Assembly: GCF_012790675.1 (NCBI RefSeq)
Contig: NZ_CP046391.1
Coordinates: forward strand, 119,729 to 183,728
Source: Anaplasma platys
Lineage (GTDB): Bacteria; Pseudomonadota; Alphaproteobacteria; Rickettsiales; Anaplasmataceae
DNA: 64,000 bases
Reading direction: 5' to 3'
Numbering within the stretch: position 1 is the stretch's first letter; every line of letters begins with the position of its first letter. Shown piece after piece: positions 51,296 to 60,603 of the stretch. The position numbers and the translations under genes were made by a program. Below the pieces are notes generated by a model that worked only from the letters and a program-made list of their open reading frames with translations, ran no database searches and was not told where the DNA came from.

Positions 51296-51724
51296 GACGA
51301 ACTCCTTACGAGGAAGAAGCGAAAATGCTCTTTAACACGGTTTAGGCACGCCGCATGGGGCTTGGTTAGCGCCTTGTTTTATGGGCACTGGTTCGCTGGA
51401 GTCGGCGGCTGCAGAGGGTTTGTGTTTTCCACAAAGTTTTTTAGGATTACTTTCTACCTTGTTTGTGGGGGAGAGATGAGAAATATATTGGCGATGACTG
51501 CTGATATGCTTCAAGCAGATAGGACAATTTGTGTAATATCTTGGATACTAAGAGCGCTTACTGGCCTGCTAAGGACTGAGTGGTGGCTGTACAGGGCTTT
51601 AAGAGTTCGTCAAAATTTTGTGTTGTAATGCTGGAAGCAGCTAGATTTATAGCATTACGTTGAGGCATATCGGGATTGTGGCTAACAGCTGTTAGCGTCG
51701 CGAAATATTGGTTTCTTTGGCAAA

Positions 51725-52200
51725 TGCAGGTACGCAAGCGAACGTTTTCTCAAGTAATTCTGGCACATCCTACGTGCCGTGTGCAGCAAGTTTTGTATTG
51801 TTTATGGTGGAACTAGGGATGTGTTGTAGTTTCCAGAGATACCTTCTGCTGTCGACCGGACTGCGCAAAAGAAAAGAGTAGTGCGCTAGCATCCTAGGTT
51901 TCGACAGCTAGAGGAGTTGACACCTCACGTCATGATGTGCATCTTGCGCTTCTATTTGGTAACAGGTTTGTGTTGCTTATATGCTGATAACCAGTGCTGC
52001 ACATGGTTGCCGGAGATACTTTCTGCTATCGTGCCAGATTGTGGAGAAGAGTGTGCTAGAGTATCTAGTGCTAGACAACTAGAAGAGTGGCTGCACGCAA
52101 GAAACTTTCTCGTGCAGCCTCTACAGCGCATTGTCGTGCTCCTCCTGGTACGTAAGCGTGCTTCCAGGTTTCCAACTAATGTGAAAGCCCAGGGTAGATA
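51725..52200. repeat. Degenerate tandem repeat, period about 178 bp
   Basis: CCAGAGATACCTTCTGCTGTCG at about 51832 recurs as CCGGAGATACTTTCTGCTATCG at about 52010, and similarity continues for roughly 90 nt through CTAGAGGAG against CTAGAAGAG. A tail block CGCAAGCGAACGTTTTCTC near 51735 recurs near 52095 as CGCAAGAAACTTTCTCG. The array lies in the 1.1-kb spacer after the ppdK fragment and may be unrelated in sequence to the one at 18860. Confidence 0.55.
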
Positions 52201-52201
52201 G
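51935..52201 (+). CDS. Possible small Cys-rich protein, 88 aa
   Basis: ATG 51935 (another ATG at 51932), with GAGGAG 15-20 nt upstream. It starts MCILRFYLVTGLCCLYADNQ, signal-peptide-like, then CCTWLPEILSAIVPDCGEEC and a basic tail. It lies across the tandem repeat described here, so it may be a chance frame through repeat DNA. No family is recognised. Confidence 0.25.
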   Translation: MCILRFYLVTGLCCLYADNQCCTWLPEILSAIVPDCGEECARVSSARQLEEWLHARNFLVQPLQRIVVLLLVRKRASRFPTNVKAQGR

Positions 52202-52396
52202 GGTCTGTTCCAGATACTTTTGTGCGGCGCTGTGTTTTGGCTTGGTTTCTACCGTAACGCTGCAGCAATCACTATGAGCTTCAGGGACCTGTACGTGACC
52301 TGTTCACCACATAGCTTCGAGTATGCAGCTCAGGATACGTCACTCTGCCTCACACTCCAAGGCTCAGCCATGGCTGGATTTTCTTCCGCAGTGACG

Positions 52397-53182
52397 TTAC
52401 GAGAAAACCTTTGTTGCTTTTATAGATTTCGCTATCTTAGCATCCTTGGCTGCCTGGATAAGATCGCGTAATGTTGGTAGGTCGCTAGCCCCTACCAATA
52501 CGGAATCACCCACTATAACGGCTGGGGTTCCCCTTATGTTAAGGTTATCGGCGAGAAGCTTAGTCGATTCCAGCATGCTCTCTATTTTCTCCTTATTTTG
52601 TGCTAGTGACTTTAGATAGTCCTCCCTAGAGATCCCCACGGATTCTACCAAGTCCGGCATCTCAGCCTCCCAGAACTTTCCGTTGTGTGCAAGGGCAGCG
52701 AAATAAAAGTCGATGTATTTCTCAGGATTTACAAAATACACAGCTAATGCTGAACGCGCAGCAAGGGTAGATGCATCCCCTAGTAACGGTAGGTCCCGAA
52801 ACACTATGCCAACTTTCCCATCGGCAAGTAGTTCCTTGATATTTGGTAGCATGGATCTGCAATAGCCGCACGAATAGTCAAAGAACTGCACGAGGAACAC
52901 GTCACTTTTTTTGTTGCCGAATGTTGGGTAAGAAAGGTCATCGATCAGGTCCTTATTTTCCAGAACTTTCTTCTTCATTTCTGACCTATTTAACGCAACT
53001 TGCCCCTTACTTATGGCTGTTATTACTTTGTGGGGATTTTTGTATACGTATTCCTCAATTATAGCCTCTATCTCCTGGCGATTTTGGCTTTTGACACCAG
53101 AGGCCCATTTACTTATCAGAGGAAAACTTGCCACCAATACTACAAGGCTTAACAGGCAAAAAATCCGTCCTAAAGATCCCAT
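52397..53182 (-). CDS. DsbA-family periplasmic thiol-disulfide protein
   Basis: 261 aa. An N-terminal hydrophobic segment (IFCLLSLVVLVASFPLIS) acts as signal or anchor. A helical N-region (IEAIIEEYVYKNPHKVI) precedes the thioredoxin fold with active site FFDYSCGYCRSMLPNI (C-G-Y-C), VGIVFRDLPLLGDAS, and the cis-Pro segment IRGTPAVIVGDSVLVGA. This is the Com1/27-kDa-antigen-like DsbA type found in Coxiella and Rickettsiales. It may help fold disulfide-containing surface or secretion proteins; it differs from the CSHC copy at 28871. Confidence 0.9.
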   Translation of the reverse strand: MGSLGRIFCLLSLVVLVASFPLISKWASGVKSQNRQEIEAIIEEYVYKNPHKVITAISKGQVALNRSEMKKKVLENKDLIDDLSYPTFGNKKSDVFLVQFFDYSCGYCRSMLPNIKELLADGKVGIVFRDLPLLGDASTLAARSALAVYFVNPEKYIDFYFAALAHNGKFWEAEMPDLVESVGISREDYLKSLAQNKEKIESMLESTKLLADNLNIRGTPAVIVGDSVLVGASDLPTLRDLIQAAKDAKIAKSIKATKVFS

Positions 53183-53625
53183 GTTGTCGCTCCCCGTCCA
53201 ATGTGACCACGACTAACATAATACCCATTGGCAGTCAAGGTCCCAGTTGGTCAAATCCCCAGTGTAGGCGGCTTGTAATCTCAGTGTGTTATGCTCTAAA
53301 GCGGATTAGTTGGGGCTTTTTCTTTAAGAAATCGCAAAACTTTGTTGAGGAGCGTTGTCAATGAGTGGCATTTACTGTTAATGTCTAGAAAATGTTTTGG
53401 GTAGGTGTGCCAAAAACACAGGGAAAGTTTTTGTGTTGGTTAGCGTGCTAAAAGCAGCAGTGACACAAGCTAAGTTTGTGAATGTGTACACAGGAGCGTA
53501 ATGCGAGGAGATGCTCATTGCCCCGATCTATTTCTTCGTGTTAACATGGGCGATACTCCGTGAGTACAGGAACCGGAGTTTGAAGTTGTACTGCTTACTA
53601 TAGTTGTCCATCAGGAATTATTGTC
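53183..53625. other. Divergent spacer between DsbA-like gene and ctaA
   Basis: 443 nt with no gene seen. It should carry both divergent promoters, but no -10/-35 pair stands out. Confidence 0.4.
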
Positions 53626-54624
53626 ATGAGTTCGCTACAAAGTGCAATCTGGTTAGGAGTTTGCTGTGGCATGGTGATGCTTATGGTATTGGTGGGAGGT
53701 ATGACTAGGCTTAAAGATGCAGGGCTGTCGATTACGGAGTGGAAGCCTATTACAGGGGTGATTCCCCCTATTGGGGATGAAGCTTGGGCTAGGGAAAAAG
53801 AAAAGTACCAGAAGACACCCGAATATCTTTACGTTAACCAAGGCATTTCCCTCAGTGATTTTAAGCGTATATACATGGTAGAATACCTACACAGATTGCT
53901 AGGAAGGGCGCTGGGTATGGTGTTTTTTATTCCGCTGGCGTACTGGGGTCTGCGCAGACAAATCAATAAACGGCTTGCGATAAGACTGGGCATTATAGCG
54001 ATTCTAGGGGCATTACAGGGAGTTGTTGGTTGGCTCATGGTGAAGAGTGGTCTCGTCGATGTACCACATGTTAGCCATTATCGTTTGGCAGCGCATCTTT
54101 TCCTCACGATTCTTATTTTCTCGTTGTTGTGGTACAGCTTCCTGGAGAGCATGGGAGTTGGTATCATAAAAAATGTGGCTACCACAGGACGCGTTGCGAT
54201 TGGTCTGACAGTTGTTCTCACTTGCACTCAAATGGTGTTTGGTGCGTTGGTAGCTGGCTTAGATGCTGGTCTAATTTACAATACTTTTCCCCTAATGGAT
54301 GGCGCCGTTATTCCGCAGCAGATCCTTTCTGGGCAGCTAATAAATGCCAATATGCTAGGTGATGTAATGGTAGTCCAGTTTCTGCATAGACTTTTAGGAA
54401 CAGTGGTTCTTTTTCTTGCGCTTGTGATGCCGTTGTTTTTACGCCATAAAGCCGCCGTCTGGCTAAGTGCTTGTATGTTGGTACAATTTCTGCTTGGGGT
54501 AGCAACGCTGGTTCACTCTGTTCAGGTACACCTTGCTTCCATGCACCAGGTATTTGGTTTCGTGGTATTAGCAATAGAAGTCTACATCTCACGTTTGGTC
54601 TTTGAACGAAGTCGGACTGCCTAA
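53626..54624 (+). CDS. ctaA: Heme A synthase (CtaA/COX15)
   Basis: 332 aa, eight membrane helices expected; oxidises heme O to heme A for cytochrome aa3 oxidase. [27 protein letters not shown] is the classic COX15 N-terminal block. The heme-ligand His residues are visible in [25 protein letters not shown] and HLASMHQ. It belongs to the alphaproteobacterial/mitochondrial type. Its 3' end overlaps that of ccmA by 4 nt, tail to tail. Confidence 0.95.
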   Translation: MSSLQSAIWLGVCCGMVMLMVLVGGMTRLKDAGLSITEWKPITGVIPPIGDEAWAREKEKYQKTPEYLYVNQGISLSDFKRIYMVEYLHRLLGRALGMVFFIPLAYWGLRRQINKRLAIRLGIIAILGALQGVVGWLMVKSGLVDVPHVSHYRLAAHLFLTILIFSLLWYSFLESMGVGIIKNVATTGRVAIGLTVVLTCTQMVFGALVAGLDAGLIYNTFPLMDGAVIPQQILSGQLINANMLGDVMVVQFLHRLLGTVVLFLALVMPLFLRHKAAVWLSACMLVQFLLGVATLVHSVQVHLASMHQVFGFVVLAIEVYISRLVFERSRTA

Positions 54625-55238
54625 CAATGCGGACTATAGGCTTCAAGATCTATGGTATTGGCATTCTCAAGTGATAGCTCGCTCCCGTGATGGGATAGCA
54701 AAACTATGCCTCTGCGCTCGGCCCTTGTGGATATCAAGTTGTGCACCAACAATGCAGTTTGTGTATCCAAGTTCGCAAAGGGTTCGTCTATCACCCATAT
54801 GTCTGTGTTGAACACCAGTAGCCTAGAGAGTGCTACCTTGCGTTTCCATCCCGAGGAGAGATTCTTATATTTTGTGTCCAGAACCTGATGTAATGAGAAA
54901 AAACTCACTGCAGCAGGAATAAGCTCAACGTTATTCCGCATTGTAGCCCACATTTCCAGCATATTTAAAGTGGTTAAATGGTCAATGCAGGCGTTAGTGT
55001 GTCCAATATAAGTTATATCTGAGATATTGGAACTGGAAGTCGAGATTGCTTCTCCATTTAGGCGAATGCAGCCAAATGCCACTGGTACTAGCCCAACTAT
55101 GGCCCTCAGCAATGTGGACTTTCCACAGCCATTTTTCCCAGCGATAATGGTAACAACGCCGCTGTCAGCGCTAAAGCTCAGATTTTGAAACACAACCCTA
55201 TTACCGCGGATACACGATACGTTAGAGCACTCAATCAT
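54621..55238 (-). CDS. ccmA: Heme exporter ATP-binding protein CcmA
   Basis: 205 aa ABC ATPase of cytochrome c maturation. ATG 55238 fits the family ([17 protein letters not shown]) and has CACAGG upstream; a GTG at 55268 is in frame. Walker A is [15 protein letters not shown], signature [15 protein letters not shown], Walker [13 protein letters not shown]-loop LLSHHGSE. It works with CcmB/CcmC in heme transfer to apocytochromes; those genes are not here. Confidence 0.92.
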   Translation of the reverse strand: MIECSNVSCIRGNRVVFQNLSFSADSGVVTIIAGKNGCGKSTLLRAIVGLVPVAFGCIRLNGEAISTSSSNISDITYIGHTNACIDHLTTLNMLEMWATMRNNVELIPAAVSFFSLHQVLDTKYKNLSSGWKRKVALSRLLVFNTDIWVIDEPFANLDTQTALLVHNLISTRAERRGIVLLSHHGSELSLENANTIDLEAYSPHC

Positions 55239-55268
55239 GCTATACCTGTGAAACTCATTTAACCACAC

Positions 55269-55469
55269 TCAGCCGGCACCATGTGCACAGGTGTCATATA
55301 TCTTCATTGCGGTCCGCGCCCATGTGAGGTACCAGCTGGTGACCTGCCCAGTAAAATACTGGCACGTGCCCATGATAGTCGGGTGAAGATCGAGGGCCAA
55401 CAAAATTTTATGCATGTTCATCATGAAAGTGCTAAGCATGCCCAAGGTGGTAGTTTTGGATTTGTGCAT
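55269..55469 (-). CDS. Possible small protein just upstream of ccmA, 66 aa
   Basis: ATG 55469 to TGA at 55269, 30 nt before the ccmA start on the same strand. The product (MHKSKTTTLGMLSTFMMNMHK...) has a mixed, protein-like composition ending in YDTCAHGAG, with aromatic residues (CQYFTGQVTSWYLTWAR) suggesting a membrane-interface helix. CAGG lies nine bases before the ATG. I recognise no family. It may be a small cotranscribed gene or a gene fragment. Confidence 0.35.
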   Translation of the reverse strand: MHKSKTTTLGMLSTFMMNMHKILLALDLHPTIMGTCQYFTGQVTSWYLTWARTAMKIYDTCAHGAG

Positions 55470-55744
55470 CGGTCGCGCCTGTGAATAAAGCTCTACTTAC
55501 TTGTCATATGTGTTCAGCGCAGTTGGCACCATGATATGGGACTTGATATGCTATAGATGCGCCAAGATCTATGCGGAGCTAACAGGAAAGGACTCCGCCT
55601 TGCGTGACAACGTCCACGATAAAGCAGCTGCAGGAGCATATTGTTATGAAAGGAAACGCCGGAAACTGCCCAGCACGGATAGTGCGAGCGGCCACTACAA
55701 ACGATGGATGAAAGGGAGTGATCCCACACGCAGGCCGACGGTTA

Positions 55745-56302
55745 CTAGCCTACTATAGGCAAAGTTACTTCGCTTTGCCCCATGTATTTCCCGTCTATTT
55801 CATCGTATGCGATACTACAGCGCTCTTTGCCTTCAAGAAATATGAACTGGCAGGCACCCTCGTAGGAATACACCTTAACAGGAAGAGGTGACGTATTTGA
55901 GAACTCTAGGGTCACATGACCTTCCCACCCTGGTTCCAATGGTGTGACGTTTATCACTATTCCACAGCGCGCATAAGTTGACTTGCCCACACAAATCACC
56001 ATCACATCCCTGGGAATCCTGAAGCATTCCACGGTTTTCGCCAGCATAAAGCAATTCGGAGGGATCACACAAAAGTCACCCTCTATGTCGATGAAACTGT
56101 CGTGTGAAAAGTTTTTGGGATCCACAATCACAGAATGGGTATTGGAAAAGATCTTGAACTTACTGTCCAACCTAGCATCGTACCCATAGGAAGACAGCCC
56201 GTACGACAACACGCCGGCGCCCTCTTTGTGATCCACAAAGGGAGATATCATTCCTTGCTCTGTAGCCTTCTTCTTTATCCAGTGATCAGGTAATACTGAC
56301 AT
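55745..56302 (-). CDS. dcd: dCTP deaminase
   Basis: 185 aa from ATG 56302, the exact family length; a TTG at 56329 is in frame. [13 protein letters not shown] is the typical alphaproteobacterial start. [45 protein letters not shown] [16 protein letters not shown], and [17 protein letters not shown] are the active-site blocks. It makes dUTP from dCTP to feed thymidylate synthesis. Confidence 0.95.
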   Translation of the reverse strand: MSVLPDHWIKKKATEQGMISPFVDHKEGAGVLSYGLSSYGYDARLDSKFKIFSNTHSVIVDPKNFSHDSFIDIEGDFCVIPPNCFMLAKTVECFRIPRDVMVICVGKSTYARCGIVINVTPLEPGWEGHVTLEFSNTSPLPVKVYSYEGACQFIFLEGKERCSIAYDEIDGKYMGQSEVTLPIVG

Positions 56303-56473
56303 AGGGAACCACGTAGAATCAAGGAACAAACCCGTGGTGAACTCTAACGTTTATCCCGTTTACGTGCAAGTAAAAACTCTTGGCTAGGGATCGGGGCAAG
56401 TACACGCGAGGGTAACCAGCACAGGGTGCGTTTAAATTTAGTGGCTGGTACTTAGGCTTAATATACTAGCGTG

Positions 56474-56650
56474 TCACGCAGTATTATCGTGGATGTTGTT
56501 GCAAGATAAGAATACTTGGTAGCCGCCATCGTACCGCGCCATAGTATGTTTCATCCAGTTCTCATCGTCCCGTTCCGGAAAATCCTCACGGGCATGCGCA
56601 CCCCCGCTTTCCTTATGGTTTGCCGCACAGTCAACTGTCACTACCGCCTT
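56474..56650 (-). pseudogene. sdhA: Fragment of succinate dehydrogenase flavoprotein gene (sdhA)
   Basis: Reading the minus strand from about 56650 gives VDCAANHKESGGAHARE, then DFPERDDENWMKHTMARYDGG, which corresponds to the C-terminal block of SdhA (family pattern N-R-K-E-S-R-G-A-H-A-R-E-D-x-P-x-R-x-D-x-x-W-x-K-H-T). About 45 of roughly 600 residues are present; the frame continues briefly and stops at 56474. It is a short decayed copy, as with the ppdK fragment. The key Arg in E-S-R-G-A-H-A-R is changed to Gly. Confidence 0.8.
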
Positions 56651-56689
56651 CGGTCTGGTAACTGTGAAATCACGATCTATACATATTGG

Positions 56690-56896
56690 ATGGCTGGTAG
56701 TGTTATAGGTTTAAAGCATGCAGTAGAGGATACAGAGTTCCTGCAGAGCATGCAGGCAAGTAGTACTTGTTTTTATATCGCAGAGATTTTCAGAGAGTTT
56801 GCGGGCAAAGGTGCAGGGTCTGCGTCTTTGAAAACTCCTGATGTATGTAGCCTGAGTCATGCACTTTTAACGCGTTTTGACCACGTTATCTGCTAG
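56690..56896 (+). CDS. Possible small protein, 68 aa
   Basis: ATG 56690 to TAG 56896. The product (MAGSVIGLKHAVEDTEFLQS..., later AEIFREFAGKGAGSASL) has a reasonable protein composition but no ribosome site or recognised family. It lies between the sdhA fragment and the cspA promoter, so it may be another remnant. Confidence 0.3.
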   Translation: MAGSVIGLKHAVEDTEFLQSMQASSTCFYIAEIFREFAGKGAGSASLKTPDVCSLSHALLTRFDHVIC

Positions 56897-56924
56897 GTAA
56901 AATATGCATAGCAATAATATTTCT

Positions 56925-56952
56925 CTTGCAATGCCAAACATTAAAATATAGT
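56925..56952 (+). promoter_or_regulatory. Candidate promoter for cspA
   Basis: CTTGCA (56925-56930) and TATAGT (56947-56952) are separated by 16 nt and resemble -35 and -10 boxes. They predict a leader of about 80 nt before cspA, containing the hairpin at 56976. Confidence 0.4.
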
Positions 56953-56975
56953 CTCGGAGCGCCGTGCATGGTACA

Positions 56976-56999
56976 ACTCAGGCGCGTGTGTGCCTGAGT
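56976..56999 (+). promoter_or_regulatory. Perfect 8-bp hairpin in the cspA leader
   Basis: ACTCAGGC (56976-56983) and GCCTGAGT (56992-56999) pair around an 8-nt loop, 40 nt before the cspA ATG. A T6 run follows about 11 nt later. It could be a temperature-responsive element or an attenuator. Confidence 0.5.
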
Positions 57000-57039
57000 G
57001 TGTGATGCGGTTTTTTGTCTGAATATTTAAGGTTTTTTA

Positions 57040-57315
57040 ATGTCTCAGTTAGTAGATGGGAAGGCGTTCTATACCGGTCATGTTAAGTGGTTTAGCGTAG
57101 AGAAGGGCTATGGGTTCATTTGTAAGGACAGCTCAGAAGGTGGTAAGTCGGGCGGTTCTGGATTAGGACAGGGTGAGAAGGATGTCTTTGTGCATATTAC
57201 ATCACTGCAGAGGAGTAGAATAGATAATCTCAGGGAAGGCCAGAAGGTTAGGTATCAGTTGGATGAGAATAACGGGAAGGTCTCTGCGGTTAACCTAGAG
57301 GTTATTTCGGAGTAG
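57040..57315 (+). CDS. cspA: Cold-shock domain protein
   Basis: 91 aa RNA/ssDNA-binding protein with RNP1 KWFSVEKGYGFIC and RNP2 KDVFVHITSLQ. Between them is a Gly/Ser-rich insert (SSEGGKSGGSGLGQGE) of about 15 residues that lengthens the loop relative to the ~70-aa standard CspA. ATG 57040 has AAGG eight bases upstream. It is followed after 25 nt by ntrY, so the leader may also serve the kinase gene. Confidence 0.92.
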   Translation: MSQLVDGKAFYTGHVKWFSVEKGYGFICKDSSEGGKSGGSGLGQGEKDVFVHITSLQRSRIDNLREGQKVRYQLDENNGKVSAVNLEVISE

Positions 57316-57340
57316 TAGGTTCGACCTGGTCGAGGTATGA

Positions 57341-59452
57341 GTGCGACGAGGTTTTTCTAAGGAGGGGAGACGCCTGTTCTCGGGTGCTTTCGAGAGCGCT
57401 CTAGCGAGTGGTTTTTTTTCTGTTTTGTTGGCGTCCCTCAACCTGTTTCTTTTTTTCCTTTTATCAGATATCTTAGATGCTGGTCACCATGCAGCCCCTT
57501 GGGACATTTCTCTGTGGTTGATGGGCGGGTTGCTTCTTTTTTTCCTTTTTGTATCGGTTTTGTCCTACTGGGTGGTATACATCTGGGTGCGATGTCGGCG
57601 TAAGGAGCTGGGCTTTAGACTTCAGGCGAGAGCAGTGTTGATATTCACCTCTGTGGGGATAATCCCTGCTGCTATAGTGTCGGGATTCTCCTACATGTTT
57701 TTTGATTATGGAGTGAAGGAGTGGTACAAAGAAAGTATCCTGCCAGCTTTTACCAAATGTACCGCAAGGATCTTAGGGCAGGATAGGATTTACAACGACG
57801 TGGTTTTGAAGTCTGATTTTGCTCATCTTTTTAAGTATCTCAAAACTTCAAAAGGTAATCTCCATGCGAAGGATATAATCCGTAGTGCAGAGATCTTTGA
57901 TTTTTCTAGAATATTACTTGTCAGAAACGATGAGATTATTGCAGATAGCGGCGATGACGAGAACACAGCCCAAATTCTGATCGAACAAATGGACCTTCAT
58001 GAGGCCAAGAGCCCTGTGGTTTCCGTTGGTGAAACGGCTGTACACATAGCGCAACTTTTGGATGACGAAGCGCAAACTTACTTACTTGCCGTGCGCTTTG
58101 TGGATCAAGTTCCTGTAGGTGAATCTTCATATAATGGGAAAATTCCTGATTATCTTAGAGATATAAAACACCATCTGGTGGTGTTGCAACTACAGCTTTC
58201 CTTAGCATTTCTTTTTCTGTTTTTGGTGATCCTTTTTGTTTCAGTGTGGCTTGGTGTGGGGTTTGCGGAAGGCATTTTGGACAGCCTGTCAGAGATCTTT
58301 TCTGCTACTAAGCGAGTGCAAGAGGGTGATTTTGATTGTGAAATCGAATGCAAAAAAGTTCGCATAGGTGAAGAAATTTCTACTGTAGTGCATGCATTCA
58401 ACCAGATGGTTGTGAAGCTACGTAAGCAAAGGCAGCAGCTCACAGATGCTTATAGTGAGATAAATGTGAGGAAGAGTTTTGTTGAACGGGTGTTGTCGGG
58501 AGTTTCCTCTGGGGTGATTGCTCTTGATTCAGCGCAGTTTGTGACCTTGATGAACAATAGGGCAATGGAGTTGCTAGATTGTAAGGAGGCTGATAGGCCG
58601 TTGGGAGAGGTGTTTCCCGAAGTGACGGGACTTATAATGAGTACTCGAAGTAGTGGAGACGTCATCATTACGCGAGGGCAGCGATCTTTGACTTTATCCG
58701 TAAACGTTGAATGTTTGGCTGCTGATCGGGGATTTATAATAACTTTTGATGACGTTTCTCAACTGGTGGAGGCTCAGAGAAAAGCTGCGTGGTCCGATAT
58801 AGCACGTAAGATAGCCCACGAGATAAAGAATCCCATGACTCCAATATATCTTGCTGCTGAAAGGATAAGTAAAAAGTACGCAGACCAAATTGTGACCGAT
58901 AGGGAAACCTTTCTCAGGTATGCTGACACCATAATGAAACAAGTGTCCTGCATTAGCAGCATAATAGATGAATTTGTGTCGTTTGCGAGAATGCCGCGTC
59001 CCACCTTTAAAGAATGTAACATTTCTGCTATTATAAGGAGCGTGAGCTTATTGGGACAATTTGGCAGGAATACGGTCCGCTATGATCTGAGTTTGCCCGA
59101 AGAAGATGTGATGGTTTGGGGGGATCGTGAGAGGATTTTGCAGGTTTTCGTGAATGTGTTTAAGAATGCGTGTGAATCCATTGACGCCAGTCAAAATGCT
59201 GGGAGTGGATATATAAAAGTAGTAGTAACAGCGCGAGAGACGGGCGGTGTTACAGTTGATGTGAGGGATAATGGAGTGGGTTTTTCAGAGAGCCTCGTCG
59301 GCAAGCTCACGGAGCCGTATGTTACCACAAGGGAGCACGGTACTGGGTTGGGGTTAGCGATAGTGAAGGAGATTTTGGAAGAGCACGGTGCCACTATAAG
59401 CTTTCGGAATTCAGGAGAGGGTGGATCCGTCTTAGTTACTTTTTCAAAGTGA
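57341..59452 (+). CDS. ntrY: NtrY-family sensor histidine kinase
   Basis: 703 aa. Three hydrophobic segments near the N-terminus (about residues 15-115), a periplasmic region, another membrane segment (LSLAFLFLFLVILFVSVWLG), HAMP, a PAS domain (MNNRAMELLDC), then HisKA with phospho-acceptor His493 in IAHEIKNPMTPIYLAAERI and the ATPase N-box NVFKNACESID, G1 VRDNGVGFS, G2 GTGLGLAIVKE. The partner NtrX regulator is not here. The start is GTG 57341 with GAGG six bases upstream. A T8 run at 57412-57419 lies within the early coding sequence. Confidence 0.93.
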   Translation: MRRGFSKEGRRLFSGAFESALASGFFSVLLASLNLFLFFLLSDILDAGHHAAPWDISLWLMGGLLLFFLFVSVLSYWVVYIWVRCRRKELGFRLQARAVLIFTSVGIIPAAIVSGFSYMFFDYGVKEWYKESILPAFTKCTARILGQDRIYNDVVLKSDFAHLFKYLKTSKGNLHAKDIIRSAEIFDFSRILLVRNDEIIADSGDDENTAQILIEQMDLHEAKSPVVSVGETAVHIAQLLDDEAQTYLLAVRFVDQVPVGESSYNGKIPDYLRDIKHHLVVLQLQLSLAFLFLFLVILFVSVWLGVGFAEGILDSLSEIFSATKRVQEGDFDCEIECKKVRIGEEISTVVHAFNQMVVKLRKQRQQLTDAYSEINVRKSFVERVLSGVSSGVIALDSAQFVTLMNNRAMELLDCKEADRPLGEVFPEVTGLIMSTRSSGDVIITRGQRSLTLSVNVECLAADRGFIITFDDVSQLVEAQRKAAWSDIARKIAHEIKNPMTPIYLAAERISKKYADQIVTDRETFLRYADTIMKQVSCISSIIDEFVSFARMPRPTFKECNISAIIRSVSLLGQFGRNTVRYDLSLPEEDVMVWGDRERILQVFVNVFKNACESIDASQNAGSGYIKVVVTARETGGVTVDVRDNGVGFSESLVGKLTEPYVTTREHGTGLGLAIVKEILEEHGATISFRNSGEGGSVLVTFSK

Positions 59453-60603
59453 GCGCGAATGTGTTGATACGTTCCACTGGTAAGTTATCTGAGTTTTGTG
59501 CCAGGGTGCTACAAGATAGTCCTGAAAGCGTCGCAATAGATACTGAGTTCTCAAGGAGCTATAACGAGTACTATCCTAAGTTATGTCTATTGCAGATAGC
59601 CTATGGTGACGTTCATTGTGTCGTTGATGTATTAGAAGAAGGCATAGACCTTGCTCCGCTACAGACGGTTTTCAGTAATCCGCATATCTTTAAGGTTTTT
59701 CACGACTGCCGTCAGGATCTTGACGCGATCTCTGTGATATTTCCGGAGTTGCCAAAGCCTATTTTTGATACGCAAATAGCAGCCATGTTCTGCGAGTATT
59801 ATGACAATTCTGTTGGCTACTCGCGTCTAGTGGAGCAGTTTTTTTCCATAAGGTTAAACAAGCTTTCCTTCAAGCGAGTTGATTGGTCCAAGAGACCGCT
59901 TTCAGAGAGCAAAGTTAGGTATGCAATTGACGATGTTATATACCTGCACAAGCTTTATGGCATCTTGCGTGATATATTGTCAGAAAAGGGGCGATTATCT
60001 TGGTTTTTACAAGAGATGGAAATTGTGGAATGTGGCTTGGTGGATAATTATGCAAACCTCCTTGAAGGGATGGATTTTTTCTCCGACTTGACGGAGCAAG
60101 AGGCGGTAGTGGCAAGGGCAGTAGTCGAATGGCGGGAAAACGTAGCACGTGCTTTAAATGTGAATAGAAATGTTGTTTTGAGCTCTAAGGGAGTCCTGGA
60201 ATTAACTAAAGACTTCCTTGAGTGTGGCAGCGAGGATGCGCTAAAAAGGCATGTGCGGGAGACGTATTTGCGGCAAATACAAATCAGCCTTTCTGAAATA
60301 ATAGACGGTAACATGAATAACAAGCCCGAACTATATGGCAAAGATGGCAACGACCGAAATGTTTTGAACCTACTCTCCATACTGTTACACAGCGGTTGCC
60401 TTGAGAATGGCATATCGCAAAAGTTAGTGGCTTCAAAGAGAGATCTAGTGCGTGCCATAAGCCTCCTGCCGAGCGATATTATGCAGGGTTGGCGATACGA
60501 ATTTTTTGGACATAAAGTTGCAGATTTTATTGAAGGCCGTACTAAGCTGGTCTTTTCAATGAAAGGAGATATGCATTTGGATGTGTCTACAATAGGACCC
60601 TAA
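59449..60603 (+). CDS. rnd: Ribonuclease D
   Basis: 384 aa 3'-5' exoribonuclease in tRNA maturation. DEDD residues are visible: VAIDTEFSRSYNEYYPKLCLLQI, FKVFHDCRQDLDAI, and KVRYAIDDVIYLHKLY. The C-terminal half would hold the HRDC domain. The start is GTG 59449 overlapping the ntrY stop, so translation is coupled to the kinase gene. Confidence 0.92.
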   Translation: MSANVLIRSTGKLSEFCARVLQDSPESVAIDTEFSRSYNEYYPKLCLLQIAYGDVHCVVDVLEEGIDLAPLQTVFSNPHIFKVFHDCRQDLDAISVIFPELPKPIFDTQIAAMFCEYYDNSVGYSRLVEQFFSIRLNKLSFKRVDWSKRPLSESKVRYAIDDVIYLHKLYGILRDILSEKGRLSWFLQEMEIVECGLVDNYANLLEGMDFFSDLTEQEAVVARAVVEWRENVARALNVNRNVVLSSKGVLELTKDFLECGSEDALKRHVRETYLRQIQISLSEIIDGNMNNKPELYGKDGNDRNVLNLLSILLHSGCLENGISQKLVASKRDLVRAISLLPSDIMQGWRYEFFGHKVADFIEGRTKLVFSMKGDMHLDVSTIGP

